From the NCBI RefSeq assembly GCF_949987515.2, contig NC_082694.2, forward strand, positions 17,477,958 to 17,541,957: a stretch of DNA of 64,000 nt, read 5' to 3'. Shown here one piece after another: positions 12,733 to 23,640 of the stretch; the stretch's first letter is position 1, and each line of letters begins with the position of its first letter. A program made the position numbers and the translations under genes. The notes below the pieces were generated by a model, which ran no database searches, was not told where the DNA came from, and saw only the letters and a program-made list of their open reading frames with translations. This stretch comes from Delphinus delphis. Its lineage: Eukaryota > Chordata > Mammalia > Artiodactyla > Delphinidae.

Positions 12733-13724
12733 TCCATAGTTGTGGTAAGATACATATCTTCATATTGAGAAAACACAAGTTGTTGAACAAGGAAATTAAA
12801 AGAATATTTTTAAACAAAACTACAAAAACATGCTCAAGAACTTTTAGAATAAATACAAAATTAAAAAAAATGATTAAAAAATCTCAAGTAAAAACCCTGA
12901 TCACTTAGACCAAATGCAGATCATGTTTCTCACCAGCAACACTAAATTCTAAAAGGCAGTAGACTCACTGCCTTCAAAGGCCTGCATGAGACTGATTTTG
13001 AATGAAGACTTCTCCGCCAAATCAAACTATCCATAATGTATGAGAGCAAAATAAAGATATCCTTCTACTTCTAAAATCTCTGAAATGTATTAGGAAGTGC
13101 TAAATAATATTTTATAAAAGAAAACCAGGACAAAGAAAGATAAAATACATTAATAAATCATATTAGAACAAGAATGCAAAGAAGGACTTCCTAGAATGAC
13201 AGCTACTCAAATGACCTAGAAAATAAGCTTATATTTTACCATGTAATATGCAACATAATTAAAAAATCTGGATGATGATATTACTGACATTAAAAAAATA
13301 CATTTTCTATACAAAATTCAAAAGATAGATAATTTTAATTTTTCGGTTTAAGCTTTTAATCTAAAAGCTGTCCATGAAATTAATGATGAAATATAAAACA
13401 GAATTAACTGACATTTTTGAGTAGTTGATGGCCATGTAGGAAAATAGTTAACCTGAAATATAAATATTTTTTCCTTAAACTGTCATAGACTTATAGACTG
13501 AATTGCATTCTTAATATATAGATCTAACAACCCTATTTAAGTCTAAATTTTAATGGTTAGGTAATCATAATTTTGATGCTATTATTTTTTTTTTTTTTAG
13601 AAATAACCTACTGACAAAACAAAGAAGGATTATAGTTGCATAACCTGGTGATGTAAATATAATGTGAATTTACCCTCATATTAAATAAAGACTCAAATTC
13701 AAATAATATGCAAAAAGATTTAAG
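12733..13724. other. AT-rich non-coding DNA
   Basis: No gene or identifiable repeat was recognised between L1-A and the Tigger1 element. There are poly-A/T runs, including a T-run near 13586. Confidence 0.5.
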
Positions 13725-13726
13725 TA

Positions 13727-14409
13727 CAGGCATACCTTGAAGATATTATGGTTTCGAACTTCCCTGGTGGCGCAGTGGTTGGGAGTCCGTCTGCTGGTGC
13801 AGGGGACGCGGGTTCGTGCCCCAGTCCGGGAGGATCCCCACATGCCGCGGAGCGGCTGGGCCCGTGGGCCATGGCCGCTAAACCTGTGCGTCCGGAGCCT
13901 GTGCTCTGCAGCGGGAGAGGCCACGGCAGTGAGAGGCCCGTGTACAGCAAAAAAATAATAAATAAAAGATATTATGGGTTGTATTCTGCAATAAAGCTAG
14001 TCACACAAGTTTTTTGGCTTCCCAGTACATACAAAAGTTATGTTTACACTATGCTCTACTCAAGTATGCAATAACATTGTGTCTAAGAAAATAATATGCA
14101 TACCTTAATTAAAAAATACTTTATTGTTAAAAAATGCTAACCATTGTCTGAGCCTTCAGTGAGTTGTAGTAGTAACATCAAAGGTTACTGATCACAGATC
14201 ACCATATCTAATATAATAATGATGAAAACGTTTGAAATATTGCCAGAATTACCAAAGTGTGACACAGAGACACAACGTGGGCAAATGCCATTGGGGAAAA
14301 TGGCACCAATAGACTTGATCAACAAAGCATTGCCACAAAGCTTTAATTTATAAAAAGAGTTATCTACAAAGCATAATGAAACAAAGTACAATAAAATAGG
14401 GTCTGCCAG
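13727..14409 (+). mobile_element. Tigger1-type DNA transposon remnant (internally deleted), split by a SINE
   Basis: The left end CAGGCATACCTTGAAGATAT matches the Tigger1 terminal repeat, and the right end (GGGTCTGCCAG) is a degraded copy of it. Both are flanked by TA (13725-13726 and 14410-14411), the target duplication of Tc1/mariner-pogo elements. After the left end comes ACTTTATTGTTAAAAAATGC and GAGCCTTCAGTGAGTTGTAG. The sequence then jumps directly to the Tigger1 right-hand part (ATCACAGATCACCATATCTA, GTGACACAGAGACACAACG). The transposase gene is absent, so this is a non-autonomous deletion derivative. A CHR SINE (13757-13966) interrupts it 31 bp from the left end. Confidence 0.88.
13757..13966 (+). 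mobile_element. CHR SINE (short form) inside Tigger1
   Basis: A tRNA-derived SINE starting at ACTTCCCTGGTGGCGCAGTGG. It carries box A-like (TGGCGCAGTGGTTGGGAGTC) and box B-like (GGGTTCGTGCC) elements of a Pol III promoter and ends in an A-rich tail (AAAAAAATAATAAATAAA). The target duplication AGATATTATGG is at 13741-13751 and 13967-13977, and further bases may belong to it with mismatches. It lies within Tigger1, so it is younger than that element. Confidence 0.93.
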
Positions 14410-14879
14410 TATATGATTTATGGCTGTAAATGTTCATAATATAAGAATGAATGATACAGCCAACACAACGGTCTGTGGTGAATCAAGATACTTTGGTGGA
14501 ATCAATACAATCAAGAAATAGATATATTAGTATAATATTTGGAATATAAAAATGATTAAGGGTGTTCATCTCTTAGGTGTAGGACAGAGGGTAACTGTGA
14601 GGGCAGATATCTTTTCATTTCATTTAATATTTTTATGGATTGATTATTTAGCAAGTGCAGTTATTACATAATATGAATTAATTTTATATAAATAGATTTA
14701 TATGTAAATCAATAAAATACACATATACTTGGATTCATAAATTAAGTTTAGTTAATTAATAAATGAACAACTTTTAGAGAATCTCTTCCAAGTCCCGATT
14801 TTCTGAATTTGTAGAAGCAGAGAGAATTTGTTCTGATTGAAGAACTTCTGTGCCTCTCTGATCATAGAGGGCGTTCTCA

Positions 14880-15090
14880 GAATTGACCTGGATTTCTGTC
14901 TTATTTATGCCACTCACAGGTTATATGACATTTTGCAAATTATTTACCTTGATGAAGAGTTAGCCATCAATCTGTAAAATGGACATTATAACACTGACCT
15001 CACTGAGCTACTATTGAGATTAAATAATATAATATACATAAAAGGGTCAAGCACAATGCTAGGCACATAGCAAGCACTCAGCAAACATGT
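14880..15090 (+). repeat. MIR SINE fragment
   Basis: An ancient mammalian MIR copy. Recognisable phrases are TTATATGACATTTTGCAAAT, ATCTGTAAAATGGACATTAT and the 3' part CTAGGCACATAGCAAGCACT followed by CAGCAAACATG. It is degraded, as expected for a pre-eutherian repeat. Confidence 0.8.
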
Positions 15091-15119
15091 TCATGTTGTT
15101 GTGGCTGAAAATATTAGGG

Positions 15120-15665
15120 GTAATAAAGACTACAATGAGACATATTTGCACCCATTAGGATGGCTATAATAATAATAATAAAAGTAAGGACTTAAATAGA
15201 TACTTGTATGCCAAAGTTCATTGCAGTATTATTCACAATAGTCAAAATGTAGAAACAACCTAGGCGCCCATCAAAAGATGAATGGATAAATAAAATGTTG
15301 TATAGCCTTATAAAGGAATATTATTCAGCCATAAAAAGAATGAAGTTCTGACACGCACTATGAGGTGGATGGGTCTTCAAAACATTATGCTAAGTAAAAT
15401 AAGCCTGATACGGAAAGAATATTGCATGACTCATATATATACATAGAATAGGCAAGTTCAGAGACAGGAAGTAGTTTAGAAGTTACCAGGGGCTAGGAGT
15501 TACTGCTTAATGGTTATAGCATTTCTGTTTGAGTTGATGAAAAAGTTTCAGAAATAGAGGTGATGGTTGCACAACATTATGAAAGTAGTTAATGCCACTG
15601 AATTGTGCACTTAAAAATGGTTAAAATCACAAATTTTATGTATATTTTACCATAAGTTAAAAAAG
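15120..15665 (+). repeat. Old L1M 3' end
   Basis: This shows the end of L1 ORF2 and the 3' UTR of an old L1. Degraded C-terminal ORF2 text (CAAAGTTCATTGCAGTATTA, GAATATTATTCAGCCATAAA, ATGAGGTGGATGG-like) is followed by the L1M 3' UTR (GTGCACTTAAAAATGGTTAA). A 5'-truncated, non-coding copy. Confidence 0.8.
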
Positions 15666-15689
15666 AACAATGCAACTTATCAAAAATCA

Positions 15690-15765
15690 TTGAATTAAAT
15701 CATTTTAAATCTATGTACTGCATGGTGTGTGAATTATATCTCAATAAAGCTGTTTAAAAATATAT
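15690..15765 (+). repeat. Short L1M 3' terminus
   Basis: GTGTGTGAATTATATCTCAA followed by TAAAGCTGTTTAAAAA is the terminal segment common to several old L1M subfamilies. It may be the last part of the preceding copy or a separate stub. Confidence 0.55.
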
Positions 15766-17270
15766 CAGGAATCATATTCAAAATATTTAACAATGGTAAC
15801 CCAGAAAGGACAATCAATCAGAATGGTATCAGTCATTTCGATGTATTGATTTACCAGCTGAATATCAGTCTGGATGTTCAGTTCTAGTCTTCTCCAGGAA
15901 TGTAATCAGAAATATTGTAATTCAATCTTATTCTGCTATTCTTTCAGAGTGGCTGCATTTTTTAAAACTTTGTACTGAACTGTAATACACAGAAAAAAAA
16001 AATCTTTTCTTTTAGTTTAGAGCAGAGATTTACAAACTATTGAGCTAAACGAAGGCAACCAACCTCCAGTTTCTATATGGCCCATGAGCCATGTAGAGAA
16101 ATACCAACCTTTCCGAGTTCTGCTGTAGAGCTTGCTTAAAGATCAACAGAGCAGTCAGGCTACGGGGTTATGAGGAGATACTCTGGTTGGTCTCCTGGCA
16201 TAAGTTGGGCAATGTCCAAGCAGAGCTGGTAATTACAGCAGCAACAAATGAAACATGAGGCAGGCAGGGATGAGAGGGTTCAAACCAACACATGAGATGC
16301 AACCCTTATAACAAGTTCAAGAAATAATTACTTAATTAGAATTATTTTTAAAAACTCCCATATTTTCAGAAAAATACTATGTAAATAAATCCAAGGATAT
16401 CTAAACTAATGGGATATAAAATTAGAAAGTACCTAGTGTGCAAAACAAATGATTAAAATCTTTGAAAATATTTAATTGATTAATCAGTTACTTTTATTCA
16501 ATTTCTAGTTTTAATCATTTTTTTCATATTTTTAAAGTGTTTCATGTAAGGTTATATTGATCCATATGGGGTATTTTTTGGGCGAGTGGGGATTAAATCT
16601 CTTGAATTGCTTCCCCATGTGAAGATAGAGAAGTGAGATCCATCTTTTCTCAAGTGATTTGGGCTGGTTATGTGATAGATGAACTGTATCCTCCCAGGGT
16701 CAATGATCTCACTTTCTTCCCCTTGTTTCTGCAGTGTTTGATTGTCACTTCAATGCCCCCAACTTTATTTGGTCCCATCCTTTTTATCTGTTCTCTCAGT
16801 GACTGCAGAAATGGTAGCAGCTGGTATTTCCAGTTCCGACACACTGTTAAAAACTAACCTCAGGTTCAGACTGCAAATCTGTCACGGGTTGTTATTTTTC
16901 TGGAAAATGGCATGTAACTCCTTCTGCTGCCTTTTAAATGTCTGAAAACATTATTATTTCCTTCTTGCTGTGAAAAAGTAGTTAAAGAATTAATTGAAGG
17001 CAACATGAAGGGGCATTTATCTTATTGAAGGTGCCTGTAAAATGTTCTTAATCAAATGAATGTTTATTTGAAAATAAGATAAAGTCCCATCAACTCTTTC
17101 ATGCAAGGAAATAACATGATAGGCAAATTAAAGAGTTCTAAGAGAGAAAGATGATATGTGTATATTTAAATATGAGATTTCAGAATGTTTGGTCACTGCT
17201 CAAGGAAAAGAAAAACTTTTATAAAAGAACTGCTCTTATGTTGAAAATTATAACACATTAAGTACATAAC
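15766..17270. other. Non-coding DNA, no recognised gene
   Basis: Mixed unique-looking sequence. The open frame at 16633-16857 (74 codons) shows no domain and no flanking splice pattern that I could recognise. A block near 16020-16140 mentions a 'tggcccatgagcc' phrase reminiscent of hAT-type repeats, but too weakly to assign. Confidence 0.45.
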
Positions 17271-17274
17271 TTTG

Positions 17275-17400
17275 ATGGAAACCCTTTAAATCAGACACTG
17301 TGTTAGGAAATTTATAAGCCTTATTTTATTTCATCATCTTACCAATAAGGTAAGTACTGTTAGTATCTCCATGTAGATGAGGACCCTTAACAAGAACTTC
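17275..17400 (-). repeat. MIR SINE fragment (antisense)
   Basis: The phrases CAGACACTGTGTTAGGAAAT and GGTAAGTACTGTTAGTATCT followed by AGATGAGGA are the antisense MIR core. Confidence 0.65.
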
Positions 17401-17561
17401 TGGTTATAAACCAGAAGGATTTAGAAACGTACCCAGAAGATGATGAGTCAATAATGTAACCAGATGCAAAAATGGGAGGGCTGATACACTCTTCTCTAAG
17501 AAAAACCCTTGTTCTCAAACCTATATTGTGTGTGACCTCAATCTTAACTACAGAACTCTGA

Positions 17562-17995
17562 TGTATTAGCTTGCTACAGCTTCCATAACAAAATACCATA
17601 AACTGGGGGCCTTAAACAAATAGAATTGTCTTTTCTCACAGTTCTGGGGTCTGGAAGTCTAAGACTGAAGAGTGGTGAGGATGGTTTCTTTGGAGGCCTC
17701 TCTCCTTGGCTTGCAAACAGCCACCCTCTGGCCGCCTCTTCACCTGGTCTCCTATGCATGACACCCTGGTATCCCTTTCTTCTGTTATAAGGACACCAGT
17801 CAAATTGGATTATGGCCCCAACCTAATCTAATCAGATTACTCCAGATTGTGTAGTGAGTGCCAGATCTGTCTTATTTTAATTTAATCACTACTTTACAGA
17901 CCTTATTTCTGAATATGTGTACATTCTGAGGTGCATCCAGAGTCTGTGGGCTGGGGCTTCAACACGTGAATTTAGAGGGAACACAATTCAGACTG
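17562..17995 (-). mobile_element. MLT1-like MaLR LTR (antisense)
   Basis: A solo long terminal repeat of the ancient ERVL-MaLR group, in antisense. It opens with TGTATTAGCTTGCTACAGC and CATAAACTGGGGGCCTTAAA, continues with TTCTCACAGTTCTGGGGTCT, GGCCTCTCTCCTTGGCTTGC and TTATAAGGACACCAGTCAAA, and closes with TTAGAGGGAACACAATTCAG. No internal gag or pol sequence adjoins it. Length (~430 bp) is normal for MLT1. Confidence 0.8.
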
Positions 17996-18116
17996 ATTTT
18001 GTTAGAAGACTGGGAGTCCCAGATTACAACCTACCAACAAACAACAGCAACAACAAATTCTACATTTTCTAAATTCCTTTGTTGATAGGCAGAGTATATG
18101 ATTGTCAAATGAAAAA

Positions 18117-18865
18117 AATGCACAACCTAAAAGTTGAGAATTATGTTTTATTTGGTGGACAAAAGTGGGAACTTAAGCCCAGGATGCAGCCTCTCAGATA
18201 GCTCTGAGGGACTGCTCTGAAGAAGTAAGAGGGGAGCCAGGATATATAGGAGTTTTTGCAACAAAGACCAGGTAGTTGGAACTTCAGAAGATTACTGTTA
18301 ATGAAAGAAAACCAGATTATCTCAAGTTAAGAAATTTAGCAGGGCTTCCCTGCTGGCGCAGTTGTTGAGAATCTGCCTGCTAATGCAGGGGACATGGGTT
18401 CGAGCCCTGGTCTGGGAGGATCCCACATGCCGTGGAGCAACTAGGCCCGTGAGCCACAACTACTGATCCTGCGTGTCTGGAGCCTGTGCTCCACAACAAG
18501 AGAGGCCGTGATTGTCAGAGGCCCACGCACCGCAATGAAGGGGGGCCCCCGCTTGCCATAACTAGAGAAAGCCCTTGCACAGAAATGAAGATCCAACACA
18601 GCAGAAATAAATAAATTACTAAACTCCTACCCCCAACATCTAAAAAAAAAAAAAAAGAAAGAAATTTAGCAGTTTTCTATGTATAGGAAAATACAAAATT
18701 CTGGGCTCATTGAAATCATCCCTTTGGTATGCACCTCAGCTAGCTGGGGACAGCATCCTTTGTTTTCCCATCCCGAGTCTCCTCAGGGTGCATCTCTGTG
18801 GGGTAGCTACAGCGGCTGACTCCTTACTGGCTGCAACATCCATTGTTTGCTGGAAGGCAACATTT
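18117..18865 (-). mobile_element. Cetartiodactyl ERV-type LTR (antisense), split by a SINE
   Basis: A block beginning TGCACAACCTAAAAGTTGAG, with a reversed polyadenylation signal in GTTTTATTTGG, and running to about GCTGGAAGGCAACA reads as a solo LTR with TG...CA ends on the minus strand. It recalls a common LTR family of cattle and whales, whose exact name I do not assign. The inserted CHR SINE and its duplication (18343-18672) divide it, leaving roughly 420 bp of LTR sequence. No coding remnants flank it. Confidence 0.5.
18343..18658 (+). mobile_element. CHR SINE, long (CHR-1-like) form
   Basis: Starts GGCTTCCCTGCTGGCGCAGT, contains box B-like GGGTTCGAGCC, and has the extra right-hand half (ACTAGAGAAAGCCCTTGCAC) missing from the short form. 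The tail is a run of A. The target duplication AAGAAATTTAGCAG is perfect (18329-18342 and 18659-18672). The sequence is more diverged than the short copies, which fits an older subfamily. Confidence 0.93.
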
Positions 18866-18938
18866 TTTAACTCGCATGATCTACTCCTAACTAAGGAGAT
18901 ATAATCAAAAGTAATTATATGGAATTATTATTCCCAAC

Positions 18939-18947
18939 ATATATATA

Positions 18948-18992
<45 letters not shown>
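18939..18992. repeat. (AT)n microsatellite
   Basis: About 54 bases of nearly pure AT dinucleotides with one GTGT interruption, followed by a GAGAGAGACAGAGA purine stretch. Likely length-polymorphic. Confidence 0.97.
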
Positions 18993-18994
<2 letters not shown>

Positions 18995-19266
18995 AGAGAG
19001 ACAGAGACCTTAAATAACCCACACACCTCATGAAACTGACAAGGATGGAAGCATGTTGTATAAGAGGTAAAACCCCCTACCATATATTAAATGTAATCAT
19101 GATAAATGGTGTGAAGTAGTAGGAACTGTAAGAGGAATAGGTAAAGGAGACAGAAACAAGAGCTTATCCATCCTTCACCAAGTTAGACATTAACTGTGGC
19201 CTACCTTCTCCCCAAGACAAGATGAAGAAAGATTACTTATTTAATTTAACAAAAAACACATAGAAA

Positions 19267-19268
<2 letters not shown>

Positions 19269-19304
<36 letters not shown>
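19269..19304 (+). repeat. (TG)n microsatellite
   Basis: An uninterrupted run of about 18 TG units. The antisense translation gives a meaningless His-Thr repeat. Likely length-polymorphic and Z-DNA-prone. Confidence 0.97.
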
Positions 19305-19305
<1 letters not shown>

Positions 19306-20393
19306 CTGCATGTGTCCATGTGCATGTGAACATTCAGAGGGATTTTGATTAAGTACAATAAGATATAATTTACCTGGTATAATTTTGGTATTTTTTAAGG
19401 TATCATCAGCCTCAAAATATCTCCACAATGTGAACCTTACAATACTTGTGCATTTTGTCATTAAGGAAAAATTTATTTGGCTTAGTGCCTTGCAATTCCT
19501 TTGTATTCCAGAAACGTATGTTTATTGATGGGGTATGTATTCTATGAACTTTTTGTATTTTATAATAGATTTAAGATACTGGTCCCTTCCTTTCCTCTTC
19601 TTTTCATTCTTATTTTTCAAGAAAGTGAGAATTCACTATATTTGAATGTTAATAGTATTGTGGAGGAGTTGGGGAGAGAAGTACAGAGTAAGAAGGGACA
19701 GAGGCAGTTAGGAATAGAGAATTAGAGAGAATGGTGCTACAGTGCTGAAACAGTGATAGATGAGATGGAACATAATAGAGGAAATGGGGTGATCTTAGAG
19801 GAGAAGTGGTTTGTGGGGGGGAGGGTGAGATCTAGAGCACATATGGATGGTTGATTTCAGATAAGACAAAGGGAATTCATGTATTACAGTAATAGGGAGG
19901 AGGGATGGATGGGTTCAGAATCCGGCGGTTTTATACATTTGAGAGTGGAAATGTATGGTAATTCCGATCTGATTATTTTTATTTATCCTACTAGCATGTA
20001 TTAAAATTAACAGCTGTAACTCATACATGATCAGAGAAACTACAGAAATGAGCAAGAACAGAGCTGAAAGCAAGTTGAATTTAGAGTTGACTGTTTCCTG
20101 AAGCATCATAACTCATCGTGACGGTAGCTGGGAATGGAGTTCTGCAGGTTGCCTTGTGAGGAGTCCGAGTCGGGTTTATTTTGCCCTTGGTCTGGGGGGA
20201 TGGGTACCAATCACAGACAACTTGGAATTGCCTCTTATCCTTCCTGTCCTGTTAGTTGAAGAATGTTATTCAGAAGATGTCTCCGGCAGACAACAAAAAG
20301 GAATTTCGTGCTCTTTGGAATTTAGACTAAAAGATGGAGATAGTAGAGAGAAAGCTATATGGTATAAAAATTAAAAATACGTTGATTTAAAAT
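19305..20393. other. Non-coding DNA, no recognised gene
   Basis: Unique-looking sequence with a G-rich, purine-rich part near 19660-19830. Open frames at 19501-19725 and 20156-20374 have no recognisable domain. Confidence 0.45.
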
Positions 20394-20404
20394 GGTATGC
20401 ATTA

Positions 20405-20741
20405 GGGACTTCCCTCGTGGTGCAGTGGCTGGGAATCTGACTGCCAGTGCAGGGGACACGGGTTCGATTTCTGGTCCAAGAGGATTCCACACGCTGCGGA
20501 GCAACTAGGCCCGTGCACCACAGCTACTGAGCCGGTGCTCTGGATCCCGTGAGCCACAACTACTGAGCCCGCGTGCCACAACTACTGAAGTCCGTGTGCC
20601 TAGAGCCTGTGCTCTGTAACAAGAGAAGCCACCGCAATGAGAAGCCTGTACACTCTAAGGAAGAGTCGCCCCAGCTCACGGCAACTAGAGAAAGCCTGCA
20701 CGCAGCAACGAAGACCTAACGCAGCCAAAAAATATTAAAAA
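20405..20741 (+). mobile_element. CHR SINE, long (CHR-1-like) form with internal repeats
   Basis: Starts GGACTTCCCTCGTGGTGCAG. The centre holds three imperfect copies of a CCACA(A/G)CTACTGA module, followed by GAGAAGCCACCGCAATGAGA and the right-hand part AACTAGAGAAAGCCTGCACG, CAGCCAAAAAATATTAAAAA. Target duplication GGTATGCATTA at 20394-20404 against GGTATACATTA at 20742-20752 (one mismatch). Confidence 0.92.
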
Positions 20742-20752
20742 GGTATACATTA

Positions 20753-22116
20753 AATCTTAGGTAAATATCACATTTTTTTTAAATCTCAGCTTTAAAACCG
20801 AGATTACAGTCTCTCTGACTCATATAGAATGGCACTTTACTGTTAAAACTGGATATTTCAGAAGGTCATATTATTTGAAGCAAGGCTTTCCTTCATCTCA
20901 AAGGGAATGTATTTAATTTTATGTATGACGTAAATGCAATTAATTGATTATAGAATAATAAAAGGTTTTCTTTGGGGGGTTTTAGGTTTTAAAAATTAGA
21001 ACAAAAGTTTTTTTTAGCGAAGATGTATCAATAAGATTCAAATCACAAAAACAAAAATTTTGAGATCAACTGATGAGTTTGTTTTTTCCTTCGGAACAGA
21101 TGTTGGTAGTAGATGTGTTCTGTGTTGTATAAAAATGGGTAACAATTTTATAGGACAAAAACCAAATGTAAATTTTCATGTAATGTTAGGCAAATCTGCA
21201 CATAAATTTAGCAGTTAGATGAGGGTATAGAAATGTCACAGGACTATGTATCTGACTTGACTCTAAATACATAAAATGAAAGGAAATCTATAAATTATAG
21301 TACAGGATATAGGCAGATAATTTCCCACAATTTTGATAAAATAACAAAAAATGTTCAGAGTTAGTTAATTCAAATAGGCAACTTAATGTATGATATTTGA
21401 AGAATAATCAGGCAGAACAGTCTTTTTTAAAAGATAATTTTAATATAAAGAAAAAACATGTCATGCCATTTAATTTGAGTGATGAAGACAAGCAGCAAGT
21501 GTGACATTTGTTCTGATTTTTCCATAGAATTTGAAGAAGACAAAGTTTGTGAAAATGTTTAACTGGTCATAAAATACGGTATTCTAGAATGATCCAGAGA
21601 CAAAAAAAATCACAGTTTGCTGGGGCAAACCAACCAAGTCCCCCCAGGAGACCTGAGAAAATATGCATGTCAGAATAAAAGATGAAGATAATAATGATTT
21701 ATCACTCTAACATTTGTGACATTTTTCCAGCAGAATCCCAGCCCACAAGGTTGGTCAGAAAAAACAACTCATAATATAGATATTTTGAAGGCAAGATTTA
21801 TGGTTGGGCAATTGATTTTCTTTTTTTTTTTTTTTTGGTATGCCAATACTCTCATGCATTTTTTATTATAATGAAACTTTTATTTTCTTGGTTAATCAGA
21901 CCATTCCTCCTCAGTTATTTATTTACTGTATTTGTCTGTATGTGCTTATTTAACCTTTCTAGAAAAGGAATTCATCTTTCAAACGATAAAAATAACAATA
22001 GTGAAAAAATGCAGCACCCCCCCCAAGAAAATCAACAAAATAAATCTTTAGGAAATTCTCTAAAAAATTTAGTAAATCTGCTGATTCTTTGTATTGCCTG
22101 TTCAGATGATTACTTG
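20753..22116. other. AT-rich non-coding DNA
   Basis: No gene recognised. A T-run (about 21822-21836) precedes a 103-codon open frame (21835-22146). That frame runs into L1 3'-end DNA and shows no domain. Confidence 0.45.
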
Positions 22117-22322
22117 AGTATATACACACTACTATATATAAAATAGATAACTAATAAGGACCTACTGTATATCACAGGGAACTCTACTCAATATTTTGTA
22201 ATTGTCTATATGGGAAAAGAATCTAAAAAAGAGTAGATATATGTATATGTATAACTGATTAACTTTGCTGTACACCTGAAACTAATATAACATTGTAAAT
22301 CAAATACATTCCAATAAAAAAA
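22117..22322 (+). repeat. 5'-truncated L1 3' end
   Basis: Terminal L1 3' UTR sequence: ACTGTATATCACAGGGAACT, GTATAACTGATTAACTTTGC, GTACACCTGAAACTAATATA, then CCAATAAAAAAAG. Same broad family as L1-A's 3' end but older and diverged. Confidence 0.85.
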
Positions 22323-23002
22323 GAAAGACACTTATGCTTATTATTAGAAAGTAAGGTATGTTTGTTAAATCAACATAGTCTTAGTGATTTATAGCTACAC
22401 CTTATAACCATTGTCAATTTATACAGTAGGGGATTCTGGAAAGCAAATTCTGAAGTTATTGGACACACTATTAGTTTTTTTCTGATTAAAATTAATAATT
22501 TCCCATTCCACATAAAGGAGTAAACTAATAAATGAATCAAACATGGAAATATGTGTGTGCATGTATTCATTAACTATAGAATAATCAAACTTTTCTTAGT
22601 TGTGTAGGAAATTTTGTTTTGTTTTGCTTTTTTTTTTCTCCCCTTGAACTTAAGCTCCTACTTTGACTGGTGGATCACAATGGCATTTTGGGTTCCTAGG
22701 AATTTGCATCATTTCAGAGCCAGGGTCTAGTAATCCCTGAACAGTCTCTATATTTACCTTTCCACCATGAACAGTCATATGACTCTTTGGGGAAATCTTG
22801 GAGGAAGAGATATTACTTATACTTTTGGCCATGTGATTTCCTCAGTGTGCCTTCATTTTAATCAAAGTGCTCTGATCAATATACTGACTGAAGTTGGAAA
22901 CCTGGGAAAGGAGCCATGACTCCTTATGGTCACTCAAGTCAGGTTTCTAGAGACCAGATCTAGACTTTTCCCTATTGTATAGATGAAATGACATTTTAGT
23001 AG

Positions 23003-23640
23003 GTGCATTAGTGACCCCCAAGACCACCCTCAGGCTCAATGAATTGCTAGAAGGACTCATAGGACTCAGAAAAGCTGTTATATTCATGGTTATGATTTAT
23101 TACAGAAAAATTATAGTGATCAAAATCAAATCAGCAAAGGGAAAAGATGCATGGGTCAAATCCAGGAGAAACTAAGGAAACCTTCTATGTGTCCCCTTTC
23201 AGTGGTGTCTGACAACGATGTACTTCATTCTTCCATCAACAACTTGTGACGACAGGTGTGAAGTGTTGCAAACAGGGGAGCTCACCTAATCCCAGGTGTC
23301 CAGGTTTTTTATTGGGGGTCAGTCCCACAGGCATGCAGCACCCACTTGACTGACCTCAGTTTCTCGACTCCACCCTTACTCTCAGAACAAAAAACAGACA
23401 TTCACCTTAGGTTATACTGTTAAGATTAACTCATGTGGTCAAACTGGTACAACAAGGTCCAAGGCTTCAGGTATACAAAAACATTCTTATCAGTCAAAAT
23501 ATTTTAAGAGCTCAGAAGTTATTTCCCAGGAGCCAATTAAGGACCGGTTCTGAAAATAAACTTTCTTTGGAATGTGCAGAATTTGAGCAACAAGTTCCTG
23601 TTGAGTTAGTTGTTTCTTGCCCAGTAGGTTATTCATCTAT
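23003..23640 (-). repeat. LTR-like repeat, left copy
   Basis: Contains GAATTGCTAGAAGGACTCAT, GTTATATTCATGGTTATGAT then TTATTACAG (a reversed AATAAA), GGGGAGCTCACCTAATCCCA and TTATTGGGGGTCAG, and then ATTCTTATCAGTCAAAATAT. All of these have counterparts in the copy at 26.6-27.25 kb. The family name is not assigned. Confidence 0.65.

Noticed and set aside
13757..13800. tRNA-like box A/box B sequences in the SINEs
   Set aside because: The sequences lack a foldable full cloverleaf and are followed by SINE bodies. They are SINE promoters and not tRNA genes.
13676..13958. Short open frames with PLPLRSTGSG / SLCSA(A/T)GEAT-like text, recurring near 25.5, 35.2, 37.4, 39.6, 47.8 and 55.9 kb
   Set aside because: They are translations of the CHR SINE on either strand. 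Their recurrence reflects repeat copies, not a gene family.
19246..19461. Frame with a His-Thr repeat
   Set aside because: Translation of the (TG)n microsatellite.
21835..22146. 103-codon open frame
   Set aside because: It runs into L1 3'-end DNA and begins beside a T-run. Likely chance.
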